DNA of 64,000 nucleotides from Begonia masoniana (lineage: Eukaryota > Streptophyta > Magnoliopsida > Cucurbitales > Begoniaceae). The position numbers and the translations under genes are program-made. Within the stretch, counting starts at the first letter, position 1. Each line of letters starts with the position of its first letter. The notes below the pieces were generated by a model, which had not been told where the DNA came from, searched no databases, and worked only from the letters and a program-made list of their open reading frames with translations. The stretch spans positions 46,160,079-46,224,078 of the forward strand of contig CM039503.1 in NCBI GenBank assembly GCA_022432975.1, in the 5' to 3' direction. Of the stretch, positions 46,484-58,121 are shown piece by piece.

Positions 46484-46779
46484 TGTTGAGTTATGTAGCA
46501 TAATTTAGGTTGGAGGTAATTTGGTCATTAATTACCTATTATTCTGTAACCCTAAATCGTCTATTATATAAAGACGTATTTAGGTTATCGAGTGTAACAC
46601 AAAAAGTCTGAGAGTGTGAGGCAAAAACTGTTGTAACTCGTTTTTGATCTTAGTGAAATCTGTCAGCAGCTAGTGGACGTAGCTCTCACAACGAGAATGA
46701 ACCACTATAAATCTGTGTTATTTCTTTTTCGTATTCCCGATCATTCGTTATAGGTAGATTAGAGCATCTAATCCTAACA
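46484..46779 (+). repeat. 3' LTR of the copia element (296 bp)
   Basis: From TGTTGAGTTATGTAGC to ATCTAATCCTAACA, directly after the purine tract. TATATAAAG at 46565-46573 is a good TATA box. Confidence 0.85.
46565..46573 (+). promoter_or_regulatory. TATA box of the copia LTR
   Basis: TATATAAAG, about 80 bp into the LTR. Confidence 0.6.
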
Positions 46780-48053
46780 GTACATTCTTTACCTTTGAGT
46801 TGATTTATTTTTCTCGGTAAACGTTCCCAATATCTAAAAAATATAAATAATCCACGAAATGAGCTTTATGCCCAGCAAATAAATGTAGCGGTTAAAATAA
46901 CTAACTCAGATTCTACCATACTTACTAGGACCAAACACCGTTCTCCACCTAGTCTTGATCATTTTCAAAATCAATTTGCGTTAAAACTATTTTTGAAACT
47001 GTTTACATTTCATAAAATACGCCTATTAAAATTGATATTTTTAAAAATCAAATTTACCACATTGATCAAATACAAATAAATAAACTTACATTTGAAATCA
47101 TCATTTCCAATACAAACACCAGTGCAATAGTAAAGAACTTTGCATTTAAAACATTATGTCAAATAGAAATTCATTGCAAAATCTAACAATCAATTATATT
47201 TGTTAAATTTGTCAATCCACATCAACCTAACATGTATAACTGTAACAAATCCCTACAGATTCTCTTGTTTTCACCGGCCGGACTTTAGTACCCCAAGCTT
47301 GCTACCATCACGAGGTTTAGGGACTTTCAACCCAAGGGGGACGACTTTGCATAAGGCTCCTACTTTTTCCCATCATAGTTATACATATTGTGCATAATTA
47401 GAGGCAAATTACATTTTATTAATAATTGCCACTTCCTCTTTCTCAATATATATGCTTTAAAATTTTGAAAAGCAATGCAACATTCATATAAAAATTCTTA
47501 TGCCATGTATGCATGAAATCAATTTAAGATAGATCGTTTAATGCAAGCATTTGATTCAATGAGTATAAAACACCAATTTGAAATACAATGTTTTTCATAA
47601 AACAGATTTTATTCAAATAAAACACTTTCAATTCCACCAAATGCCATTCAATCATTACTTCCAACACAATTTCATCTCCACAGAACTTCCTCAATTTTAT
47701 TTAAACTCTATCAATTTAACTAAAACTAAATAGTCGAACACAGTTTACACACCTCCATCTTCAAATCTCCAACAAAATTATCAATATATATCTAAAATTT
47801 AAACCAATCTCAACATCATTAATCTATTTCCACCTAGGAATGCAATAAAGTCTAAATTAAATAATCTAGCCGTTAGATTTACTTACGTGGTTGTCGGTTC
47901 TACCTCTTTAACCTAAAACCTCCACTGAGCTTAATGATTTCTAAGCCAAAACGCTCCTCTTGATGCGCTGAACATTTTTCCCTAAAGGACGGATGGACGA
48001 TTCCAACGTCTTCTTTTCCTTTTTAGTTCTTTTTCCTCACGGGTTTTTCTTCG

Positions 48054-48100
<47 letters not shown>

Positions 48101-48247
48101 GTGGAGTGGCTGCCAGCCACTTCTTTAATTTTTTTTTAATACCTGAAGTGAACAGTGCCGATCGATCGGCACAACTTATGTTTTCAGAAGCTGCTTCATT
48201 TCTTTTTTATTTTATTTTATTTAATATATATATATATATATATATAA
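46780..48247. other. Non-coding AT-rich DNA, possible old gypsy LTR remnant
   Basis: No coding sequence seen. On the minus strand, 47880-48100 has an ACCACGTAAGTAAATC donor-like stretch preceded by TTTTAGGTTAAAGAG, similar in layout to the solo LTR at 36002. A CACCGGCCGGACTTTAG stretch at 47267 resembles its repeat block. It carries a (CT)n microsatellite (48058-48098), one GCCGATCGATCGGCAC palindrome (about 48158) and a TA run (48222-48245). Confidence 0.4.
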
Positions 48248-48419
48248 TCAGGTTATTGGCAAATACAAATTGCAAAAGAAGATAGATACAAAACTGCATT
48301 TGTAGTTCCCTTTGGTCATTATGAATGGAATGTAATGCCATTTGGATTAAAAAATGCTCCTTTAGAATTTCAAAATATTATGAATGATATTTTTTCAAAA
48401 TATTCCAAATTCTGTATAC
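48248..48419 (+). pseudogene. Endogenous pararetrovirus RT fragment (Caulimoviridae)
   Basis: About 57 codons of the reverse-transcriptase finger/palm region, with the GYWQIQI and MPFGLKNAP motifs typical of caulimovirid polyproteins, follow a TA-rich run. The fragment stops before the catalytic aspartate pair, where it meets the opposite-strand fragment. A short relic with no capacity to produce virus. Confidence 0.75.
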
Positions 48420-49463
48420 ATCATCATTTTGTGAAGAACTTCATAAATTTGATATTCAGATAAACCATCTATATTCCATTCATAAATGGTTTTAGCTGAA
48501 TAAGCTGTTTGACTTTTTAAAATTTTTTCTTCCCATAATAAATCTGGGGGAGTTGGTCTAGGATAGTAAGTTCTTCTTACTAAATCTCCACCTGGAGTAT
48601 CCTTATATTTGATTCGATTAAGGGATAAATTTGAAATAGGATTGGACACTTCGATAATATAATGAGAGGATTCGGCTATGTTTGAAAAGGAATTTTGCAT
48701 TGCCTTTATTTGTTCTACCTCAGAATCAACATTTTGTTCACTACTTGAATCGGATGAATATTGTTGACTAATAGTTGTAAGATTAAGGGATTTTAATCTC
48801 TTAACTAATTCATCCATAAATTCATTATCTTTATTAGGATTTTTGAAATTAAAGTTTGATAAAAATATTGGAGGTTTTAAATCCGGTTGACTTATAACTA
48901 AATCTTTTGTTCCAGAGGTAGATGCAATATTTGTAGGTTTAGTTTTCTCAACCTCTTTGGTTTTTTCACTCTCGGTTAATTTATCAATTTGTTTTTCAAT
49001 TCTTTGAAGTTAATTACCAACTGTTTTTAGATTAATGTTTGTATAATTGATTTGTTTAATAATAGTATTTTCTTTTTTCAATTTCGGTTTGAGAGAGATC
49101 TACTAGAGGAATGGCTTCTATAATAGCAGTTGAACAACTTATTTTGATAGGTTCTAAAGGAGGATGAACCGACTTTGACGAACCTGATTTTGAATTCCAA
49201 GTAATTTGAAATTTGTCATAATCTTCTTCTAGAATAGAAAGATTAGAAGGGTATTTAGATGGAACATATTCATTCCAATACCATTTATCAAAGAAAATAA
49301 TTCTTTGTTCTGTTTGAAGAGTATCATAATATTTTTCTTTAATCAATTGGAATCTTAAAGAGGAATATTTTTTAGCTAACCATTGTCTAAAAGGTAAGTA
49401 TTCTGGTTTTGGGAATTCTGAGCTTAAAATCTTTCGTAGGAATGATCCTGGTGCAAAATCCAT
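48395..49463 (-). pseudogene. Endogenous pararetrovirus polyprotein fragment (Caulimoviridae)
   Basis: Two open stretches (49056-49463, starting MDFAPGSFLRK, and 48395-48817, with the TPGGDLVRRTYYPRPTPPD motif) are linked by a region with a frameshift near 49060 and a stop near 49010. The motif is found in the polyproteins of endogenous caulimovirids of many plants, in the movement/coat region. The assignment to a genus (perhaps Petuvirus-like) is uncertain. It is on the opposite strand to the adjoining RT fragment. Confidence 0.65.
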
Positions 49464-49470
49464 TAGATAT

Positions 49471-50489
49471 TAAAATTCATTTCCGATGCTGTTGGAGAAT
49501 CAGCATTTGGTTTATAAATTCAATGAGGAATTTGTTGATTTGAAATATGTATATATATATTCAAACGTTTAATCCTCTAAAGGTATTCTTTTCTCGATCC
49601 GACTTCTCCAACGTATATATATTCCTTAAATATAAATATACACAATCATAGATTTTTGAAAATTAAAATTCAATCTATTTTTATTTAAAAAAAAAATCTG
49701 AACCATTACAATTTCTGTTTAAGAAATCATGTTTTTGTCACGTGATCTTTTATGTTGGGCAATTTGCAGAGAGATAACTTTCGATTAAAAGATTTTGGCG
49801 AGTTGGAAAATGCAATGCTGAAGGTGATTTGCGACGATATCAAGCTCTAGAAGTCGGTTTATTGAACATCCTGTTATGTCATCTGGAACTCGTACAACAT
49901 AGAAGAATACATGTCAAAATTGTAAGTTCCTTGACGATAATTAAAATGATGAGCACTCGATTATTAATCTCTTTTAGGAAGTTATTCATTTGATGCTACT
50001 ATGCATTTTTACCATTTTCTAATTCTCTAAAAAAAATTGAAAATGAATTAAGTAGAAAAAATAAAATTGCAAGAAAATACATTAGGAGAGAAAATTTTGA
50101 TGCGACGCGGTTCATTCTTTTTTAATTATAGCTAACATATCAATAATTTCCACATTTAAAAAAAAAAAACTAGAAAAATTATGAGGAAAAAAACAAGTAA
50201 TATTACTTTTATTCTTATTCTACTTTTTTAAAATACTCACCGACGTGTTAAACAGTAATAGATACAATTAATATAATAAATTATAAATAATTTATTTATT
50301 CAACCAATTGCACAAATAATCGCTTGACACGCAAATAAATATTTAAGAGAGTAAAAGTAACATTATTTGAAAAAAGAGTTTTTTTTTTTTAAAAAAAACC
50401 CTAAACTAAGGGTTGGTGGTAAAACAAACCCTAAAAAAATACTATTCATCGAGTAAAACCTTGAAGTATCGAAAACATGCAATTTCAAT
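49471..50489. other. AT-rich intergenic DNA
   Basis: No gene, LTR or clear repeat was recognised. It is very AT-rich with several A or T homopolymers. It joins the MULE-type palindromic sequence on the right. Confidence 0.5.
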
Positions 50490-50610
50490 CTCGCAGGGAG
50501 GGTGAGGAGGCCGTCCTCCGTTACCGAGTACGGCTGGTCTAGCTGGACCGGCCGTACTGGACTCGTTTTGCAATTTTTTGCAAAATATGGAGGCCGAGTA
50601 CGGCTGGTCC
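50490..50610. repeat. Left part of the MULE palindromic repeat region
   Basis: Contains CGAGTACGGCTGGTC..GGACCGGCCGTACT and a second CGAGTACGGCTGGTCC half-unit ending at 50610. The other half (GGTCCAACTGGACCGGCC) is at 60203, after the gypsy insertion. Confidence 0.8.
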
Positions 50611-50762
50611 TGTAACACCCGACAATTTTGGCAGGTGATTTTCTTAACTGATTTAACTGTCACCTCTATTAATGATCTTTTCGATTTAGAATTTAATGTC
50701 AAAGCTTATTCAATTTCTATTTGTGTGGTGGCAGAACCGTAATAAAGGAGAATTTTATTTAG

Positions 50763-50771
50763 TATATATAG
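50763..50771 (+). promoter_or_regulatory. TATA-like box in 5' LTR of element 4
   Basis: TATATATAG, about 150 bp into the LTR and about 50 bp before the GTAGCCGACATTCC leader. Confidence 0.5.
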
Positions 50772-51255
50772 TAAATGGAAATGCTTAAACCTCATTAAAA
50801 CCTCACGGTAGCCGACATTCCTCTCTTGGCGATTTTCCTTTTTCTCCAGAGCTCTCTCTCGGCCAACTACTTCTCCATCGACGATTGATTCTTCAGTCTC
50901 CACCCCGACGACCCACGCTCTAGGTAAGACTTAGGCAATGTAGTTGTTGGTTAATTACTTAGAGCTCTGTTTTCAGCTAGGACTTGAAGTTTCGGATTCT
51001 TCTATGGCCGAGTAATAGTAGCGACATTTGTAATCTGTGGTTAGTTACTAAGTTGAATCTAGTATTTTTAGGTTCTATAAGTTAATCTGCACACACTAGG
51101 TGCTCGACTAAGAAGATTTAGAAGTATATACATATATGCTAGATTTTAGGATGACTTTGGTTAGAACTTTAGGATTTTGATTTAACACTGTAATGTGAAA
51201 TGTTTCTAAGTGAAGAAGTCTGAAGAGAAGTGCTGAAGTTTGCTAAGGAAACCAG

Positions 51256-51826
51256 GTAAGTGAGTGAGTAGGATTCCCGGCTTTTAGGGCCCTACATCAC
51301 AAGGGTACTAAGTTAAAGTTTATTATGATGTCCGAAAGCTGTTTGTGTTATTGTCTGTATGGTTATGATATGTGAGTTAGCAACATGATTTATTGTTGAA
51401 TGATTGATCTGTCCTCTTAGTTCGATGAAATAAGAGTACTCATACTTATGCTACATGATTATTTCCTTTTCAAGCATATGAAAACGTTTTAAGTGCATGT
51501 GTTCCTTCACGATCAAGATATGAATATGAAACTTATGTAACAAGGATTAAGAGAGGGTTGGGTGCGGTTTGATGTATGTCATTGTCCAAAAGGAGGACTA
51601 TGAATACGGCCCGCAAGGGAATATGTACACTTTCACTGTCAACCCCCTTTTCGGCACAAATCCTCCCTTAATCCACATGATGTAAACGATGAACAAGAAC
51701 ATGAACAAGAATATGACAAGAAATGATTATGAAAATGTGTTCTTTTCAACTGTGTATTCATGCATACATGTTAGCATTGCACTCCTTACTAAGTATTAGA
51801 CTTATAGTTTAAACCTTACGGTGTAG
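51256..51826 (+). other. Intron-like segment within LTR of element 4
   Basis: Donor AACCAG/GTAAGTGAG, branch-like CCTTACTAAGTATTAGAC and acceptor ACGGTGTAG/GTGACG. The copy in the 3' LTR (58510-59080) is exactly the same length, 571 bp. Confidence 0.5.
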
Positions 51827-52931
51827 GTGACGAATTATCAGGTGAGGATTTCAAACCCAACGAAGATGTCTAGGACTGGTTGCTGGATGGTGCTCAGGGT
51901 GACAGTTTGTGGCTAGAAAGGTGATTTCAACCCCTAGTTACTATTCTTATGATGTTAGTAAGAATTATGAATACTGAAGTCTAAATAGGATGAATTTTCT
52001 TAAAACGATGGATATTGGAATTTGTCTAACTGAAATCCTGAGTTTGAGAATGATCATGAAATGATAGAAAGGTCTGTTTTATTTAAGTTTTCCGCTACAC
52101 GTATTTTGGATGAGTCTATAGATTATATTGTGCAAGTTTACGTCAGTCATGTTAAAGTCTGTAAAAGTAAGGATGTCTTCTATCCGTAGATGTTGCTTAT
52201 TACTTTCGATAGCTCACTGGTAGAAGTCTTCTATCGGAAGAAGTTTAAATGAGTCACGTGGGATGCACATGTCAATCGGAAGATGTAGATTTTTCACTAT
52301 CGGTAGAAGTGAGTATAATGTCTTATCGTGTTGTAATCGGTAGATGTCGTTTAATTCTATCGGGTAATGTTTAAATGAGTCACGTGGGATGCACATGTCA
52401 ATTGGAAGATGTAAATTTTTCACTATCGATAGAAGTGAGTATAATATCTTGTCTTGTTGTGATCGGTAGATGTTGTCTATTTCTATCGGTGGATGTTGTT
52501 TAATTATATCGGGTAATATTTAATGAGTCACGTGGGATGCACATGTCAATCAGAAGACGTAGATTTTTTTTCACTATCGGTAGAAGTGAGTATAATGTCT
52601 TGTCGTTTTGTGATCGGTAGATGTTGTCTATTTTCTATCGGTAGAAGTGGGAATTATGTTTTGTCGTTTTGCGATAAACAGATGCGAGAAGAAATTTTTG
52701 TCGTTTGCGATCGGTAGATGTCCTTTGATTTTCAATTCCCTCAGTCAAAAGCCTTAACGTTTTGTCTATTTATAAATGTTATTTACATATTGAGTTTTCC
52801 GCTGTATAATCGAGGATTATAGATAGAATTTTCATCATTGAGAGAAATTTTAAAATTTTTCGTAAATTTCTTAGTCCAGTTCTATGTCATGGGTAACAAT
52901 CGGGTTTGGGAGACTCGGGTCGTTACAATTA

Positions 52932-52943
52932 TGGTATCAAAGC
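52932..52943 (+). promoter_or_regulatory. Primer binding site, element 4
   Basis: TGGTATCAAAGC, 4 bp after the 5' LTR; initiator-methionine tRNA type with one difference from the usual TGGTATCAGAGC. Confidence 0.75.
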
Positions 52944-53090
52944 AAAACCGGGTTCTAAAATCGATTCTGCAGACTGCCTTCCAGCACAGATTTCCACATG
53001 AGCACACTCCAACAACTATAAGTGTCTATGATTTTAATAATGTCATTACGTTAAGATGTGTTTATGATTACTTGTTTAGGAATCTCAAAA

Positions 53091-56000
53091 TGGTAAGAGG
53101 TCAACAAAGAGAGAGCAATGAGGATAGTAACACCATCACTCAGCTAACCGAGTTGGTTATTCGCCATTCCCGCCAAATTGAGCAGTGGGTGGCTGCTAGG
53201 GATGAGCAGGGGAATTCTAGCTCAAATACGACTCACGCCAATGGAAGCGAGCGTTTTCACCGCCTTCGACCTCTTGTATTCAATGGTCAAGTTTCGGATC
53301 CTATTTATGCTGAGGAGTGGATTCGGACAATTGAGGACATGTTCAGGTATGCCAAGGTCGATGAAGGGGACAAGGTCACTTGTGCTATTTTTCATCTTGC
53401 ATTGGGTGCAAGGCATTGGTGGGACTCAATTCAGAGCACTACGAATGTGGAAACTATGACTTGGGCATGGTTCAAGACGGCCTTTTATGACAAGTATTTT
53501 AGCCGAGTGGTTCGGGCCAGCAAAAAGATGGAGTTTATGCAGCTGCGCCAAACCGGTTCTGTGGCTGACTACATCTGTAAGTTTGAGGCTTTGTCCAGGT
53601 TTGCACCCCGTCTGGTGGATGATGAAGAAGACAAGATTCACCAGTTTGTCCATGGACTGAAGCCGAGCCTCTTTCAGGGAGTAAAGACTGCAGGGATCCA
53701 TAACATACCTTATTCCGAAGTGGCTGCTAAGGCTTTGGAATTGGAGGAAGTTGAGTTAACAGTACAAGGACAACGTGAACCACCAAGGAAGTTCATCAAG
53801 GATACTCAGACACCACCGCGCCAGGGCAGAGGTTGGCAACCACAACCGAATAGAGGACCGCAGCAACAGCAGAAAGGTGTGAAGAACCTTCAATCCAAAT
53901 GATGATCAAGGAAAAGGAAAGAGACCTCTAGCTCCTCTATGTTCCACTTGCCAAAAGAATCACCATGGCGAATGTAAACTATATTCTGGCCGTTGCTATA
54001 GATGTGACAAGGTTGGACACATAGTCAGAGATTGCCCCATGCCGCCAGACCCCAACCGAGCAAGAGTAGCGCCAAGAGTCTATGCTTTAATGGAGGATGA
54101 GGATGTGGTGCAGCATACGGTCATAACAGGTACAATTATGATCTGTGGTATTTCTGCTTATACACTTATAGATACGGGAGCCACACACTCGTTTGTATCA
54201 ACCCTGTTTGTATGTAATCATAGGTTAGAACTCTTGCCAGCCGAGAGGTCATATAGTGTTATGTTACCGTTGGGAAAGTCTTTACATTCAGAACAGATAG
54301 TGAAAGGTGATATTATGTCCTTAGGAGATAAGAAGTTGTACGTAGAGCTAATCATAATTGATATGAAGGGATATGAAGTCATATTAGGAATGTATTGGTT
54401 ATTCAGACATTATGCCACGATAAGTTGTAGGTCTGGATTGGTTGAGTTCCGACCCCCGAACAGAGATCGGTATTCCTTCCAAGCTATCCCAAAAATAAGT
54501 AAAATACCGATTATATCCTCACTAGAAACTCAACGGCTACTGAGAGGTGGTTGTGAGAGTTTTCTAACTAGCATAATTGATGTCCGGATAAAGGATAAGG
54601 TAGAACTCTAAGATATTCCTATAGTCCGAGAGTTTCCAAAAGCATTTTTGGATGACTTGCCCGGGTTGCCACCTGATAGAGAAATTGAATTTGTAATCGA
54701 TACATATCCTGAGGCATCACCTGTGTCTAAGAACCCTTACCGCATGGCACCTGTTGAGCTGAAGGAGTTAAAGGTCCAACTCCAGGAACTAGTTGACAAG
54801 GGATTTATACGCCCTAGTTATTCTCCCTGGGGTGCGTCTGTCCTATTTGTTAAGAAGAAAGACGGTTCTCTTAGAATGTGCATAGATTACAGAGAACTGA
54901 ACAAGTTAACGATCAAGAATAAATATCCCTTACCCCGAATTGACGACTTGTTTGACCAACTATAAGGAGCTAAGGTATTTTCAAAAATTGACTTACGTTC
55001 GGGTTATTACCAACTGAAGGTTAAGGAGAGTGATGTACCAAAGACAGCATTCAGAACCCGATATGGACACTATGAATTTCTGGTGATGTCGTTTGGATTG
55101 ATGAATGCACCTGCAGCTTTTATGGACTTGATGAACCGTGTGTTTCGTGAGTATTTGGACAAGTTTGTGATTGTGTTTATAGATGCTATCCTAATTTATT
55201 CACGGACCAAAGCGGACCATGAAAAACACTTAAGAGTAGTGTTGACGACATTAGAACAACAGCAACTTTATGCCAAGTTGTCCAAATGTGAGTTCTGGTT
55301 GGATAAGATCAACTTTCTAGGCTATGTCATTTCTGCTGAGGGCATATCTGTAAATCCAACAAAAATTCAGGCAGTAAAAGATTAGCCCTAGCCGAGGAAC
55401 GCCAGTGAAGTCCGTAGTTTCCTTGGTCTAGTAGGTTATTATAGAAAGTTTATTAAGGGATTTTCTATGATAGCTAAACCTTTAACTAGTTTAACAAAGA
55501 AGGACACCAAGTACTCTTGGACTGAGGCTTGTGAAAAGAGTTTCCAGACCTTGAAACTGAAGTTGACGACAGCCCCTCTTTTGGCACTCCCAACTGAGGA
55601 AGGGAGATTTAGTGTTTATTGCGACGCATCCAAAGTTGGTTTGGGATGTGTCTTGATGCAAGAAGGCAAGGTTGTGGCGTATGCCTCCAGGCAACTGAAG
55701 AGTTATGAACAGAATTCTCACTCATGATTTAGAATTAGCCGCAGTTGTTTTTGCATTAAAAATTTGGAGACACTATTTGTATGGTCAGCAGTGTGAAGTG
55801 TTTTCTGACCATAAAAGCCTGAAGTACCTTTTTACTCAAAATGAATTAAACATGAGACAAAGACGTTGGTTAGAGTTCGTTAAGGATCATGACTTTGAAA
55901 TTAAGTATCACCCGGGTAAGGCTAATGCTGTAGCCGATGCTTTAAGCAGAATGTCAAAGATAATGCAACCTGCGGTGTCAACCATGTCATTACCCTTGAA

Positions 56001-57506
56001 GGTTGAGATTCAAAAATTCGAGTTGGAGATAGTTCCAGAGTTATCAGCATTGCTTTCGGCATTATCCATTCGGCCAACTATTTTGGATAAGATCAAAGAG
56101 GCACAACAAAAGGAATCAAAGGAAAACAATAGCATGATGAGTAAGTTGAAGGACGCCTCCTCTGAGTTCAGTCTCTCCAAGGATGATATTTTGAGATTTA
56201 GGAATCGATGGTATGTTCCAAGTGATGAAGAATTAGTAGGTTGATCTTGGCCGAGGCGCACTCGTCTCCTTTTTCTGTACACCCCGGCAATACCAAGATG
56301 TATCAGGACTTAAAGTTACTTTACTGGTGGCCAAATTTGAAGAGGGATGTTGCTAAGTATGTAGAGTCGTGTTTGGTATGCCAGCAAGTTAAGGCAGAGC
56401 ATCAACGTCCAGGAGGTACCCTTCAACCCTTACTGATCCCCGAATAGAAGTGGGAAAACATTGCCATGGATTTTGTGGTAGGATTATCTAAGACAACTAA
56501 AGGTCATGATAGCATTTGGGTTGTAATTGACAGATTGACGAAATCAGCTCACTTCCTACCTGTAAAGGCAACTTACACGATGGACTAGCTTGCTAACCTG
56601 TATATTCAGGAAATTATCAGATTGCATGGGATTCCGATATCCATTGTCTCCGATCGTGATCTCAGGTTCACCTCGAGGTTTTGGCAAAGTCTTCAAGGAA
56701 CGTTGGGAACAAAGTTGACCCTCAGCACTGCTTTTCACCCTCAGACTGATGGACAATCCAAACGGACAATTCAGACACTCGAGGATCTGTTAAGGGCGTG
56801 TGTGCTGGATTTCCAGGCATCTTGGAGTCGATGCCAGCCTTTGGTTGAATTCTCCTACAACAATAGTTTTTAGTCCACCATTGGTATGGCACCATACGAA
56901 GCACTGTATGGCAGGAAATGCAGATCACCCTTATATTGGGACGAAGTTGGCGAAGCAAAATTTCTAGGCCTTGAAATTTTGCAACAGATGTCGGACAAGA
57001 TCGCCATTATTAGGAAAAGAATGATGACAACACAGAGCCGACAGAAGAGTCATGCTGACCAAAGAAGAAGAGATCTTGAGTTTGTAGTCGGTGACAAAGT
57101 TTTCCTTAAGATTTCACCATTTAAGGGAGTTTTAAGATTCGGCAAGAAGGGAAAGCTTAGTCCACGATTCATTGGGCCATTTCTTGTCTTGGCAAGGATT
57201 GGCAGTACAGCTTATAAGTTACAATTACCTCCATCACTAGAAAAGGTTCATAATATTTTTCATGTGTCGATGCTAAAAAAATGCATGCGTGATCCGACGT
57301 AGGTTGTTAAGCCAACAGAAATCGAAATTGAGCCAACACTAATGTATGAAGAGAAACCTGTTCGGATTATGGAAACTGCAGTTAAGATTCTACGGAATAA
57401 AGAGATCCCACTAGTGAAAGTTCTGTGGACGAATCATGGCATTGAAGAAGCCACATGGGAGCGACAGCAGGGCATGATTGTCAAATATCCATAGCTCTTT
57501 GTTTGA
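53091..57506 (+). pseudogene. Gag-Pol of gypsy element 4
   Basis: The start at 53091 (MVRGQQRESNEDSN) matches element 3; an upstream in-frame ATG at 52838 lies in the LTR and is not used as the start. Domains: Gag capsid (FHRLRPLVFNG, ARHWWDSIQ), CCHC (CYRCDKVGHIVRDC, about 53990), protease ([11 protein letters not shown]), RT, RNase H (YCDAS), integrase (HHCC, MDFVVGLS, SDRDLRF, GQSKRT) and chromodomain-like tail. Lesions: frameshifts near 53880, 55715 and 56236; stops at 54609, 54963, 55383, 55389, 56445, 56586, 56871, 57300 and 57492. The RT site reads FIDAILIYS (second Asp to Ala), and the integrase glutamate of GQSERT is Lys. Inactive. Confidence 0.92.
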
Positions 57507-58121
57507 TCAATTTTTGAGGCCGAAAATTCTGTTTAAGGAGGGGTGGATGTAACACCTGACAATTTCGGCCAGGTGATTTTCTTAACTGATTTAACTGTCA
57601 CCTCTATTAATGATCTTTTTGATTTAGAATTTAATGCCAAAGCTTATTCAATTTCTATTTGTGTGGTGGCTGAACCGTAATAAAGGAGAATTTATTTAGT
57701 ATATATAGTAAATGGAAATCCTTAAACCTCATTAAAACCTCACGGTAGCCGACATTCCTCTCTTGGCGATTTCCCTTTTTCTCCAGAGAGCTCTCTCGGC
57801 CAGCGCATAGCTCTTTGTTTGATCAATTTTTGAGGCCGAAAATTCTGTTTAAGGAGGGGTGGATGTAACACCTGACAATTTCGGCCAGGTGATTTTCTTA
57901 ACTGATTTAACTGTCACCTCTATTAATGATCTTTTTGATTTAGAATTTAATGCCAAAGCTTATTCAATTTCTATTTGTGTGGTGGCTGAACCGTAATAAA
58001 GGAGAATTTATTTAGTATATATAGTAAATGGAAATCCTTAAACCTCATTAAAACCTCACGGTAGCCGACATTCCTCTCTTGGCGATTTCCCTTTTTCTCC
58101 AGAGAGCTCTCTCGGCCAGCT
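57490..58121 (+). repeat. 316-bp tandem duplication at the pol end/3' LTR start of element 4
   Basis: 57490-57805 and 57806-58121 match over the end of pol, purine tract and first part of the LTR (both contain CATAGCTCTTTGTTTGATCA and AAGGAGGGGTGGATGTAACA). The true 3' LTR start is therefore either 57548 or 57864. Confidence 0.9.

Larger units (their letters stand above)
45263..46779 (+). mobile_element. Ty1/copia element, 3' half
   Basis: RT and RNase H coding sequence, purine tract (AAGTGGGAGAT at 46473-46483) and a 296-bp 3' LTR. The left end coincides with the outer end of the Athila 5' LTR, so Athila probably inserted into the copia RT; the other half is not in the window. Confidence 0.88.
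50611..52927 (+). repeat. 5' LTR of element 4 (2317 bp)
   Basis: From TGTAACACCCGACAATTTTGG to GACTCGGGTCGTTACA. It has a TATA-like box (50763-50771), the intron-like segment 51256-51826 and the repeat cluster with ATCGGTAGATG and TTGTCGTTTTG motifs (52160-52720). Confidence 0.9.

Noticed and set aside
50442..50903. Minus-strand frames across the MULE/LTR junction
   Set aside because: They span an insertion boundary and recur in the 3' LTR, so they are incidental.
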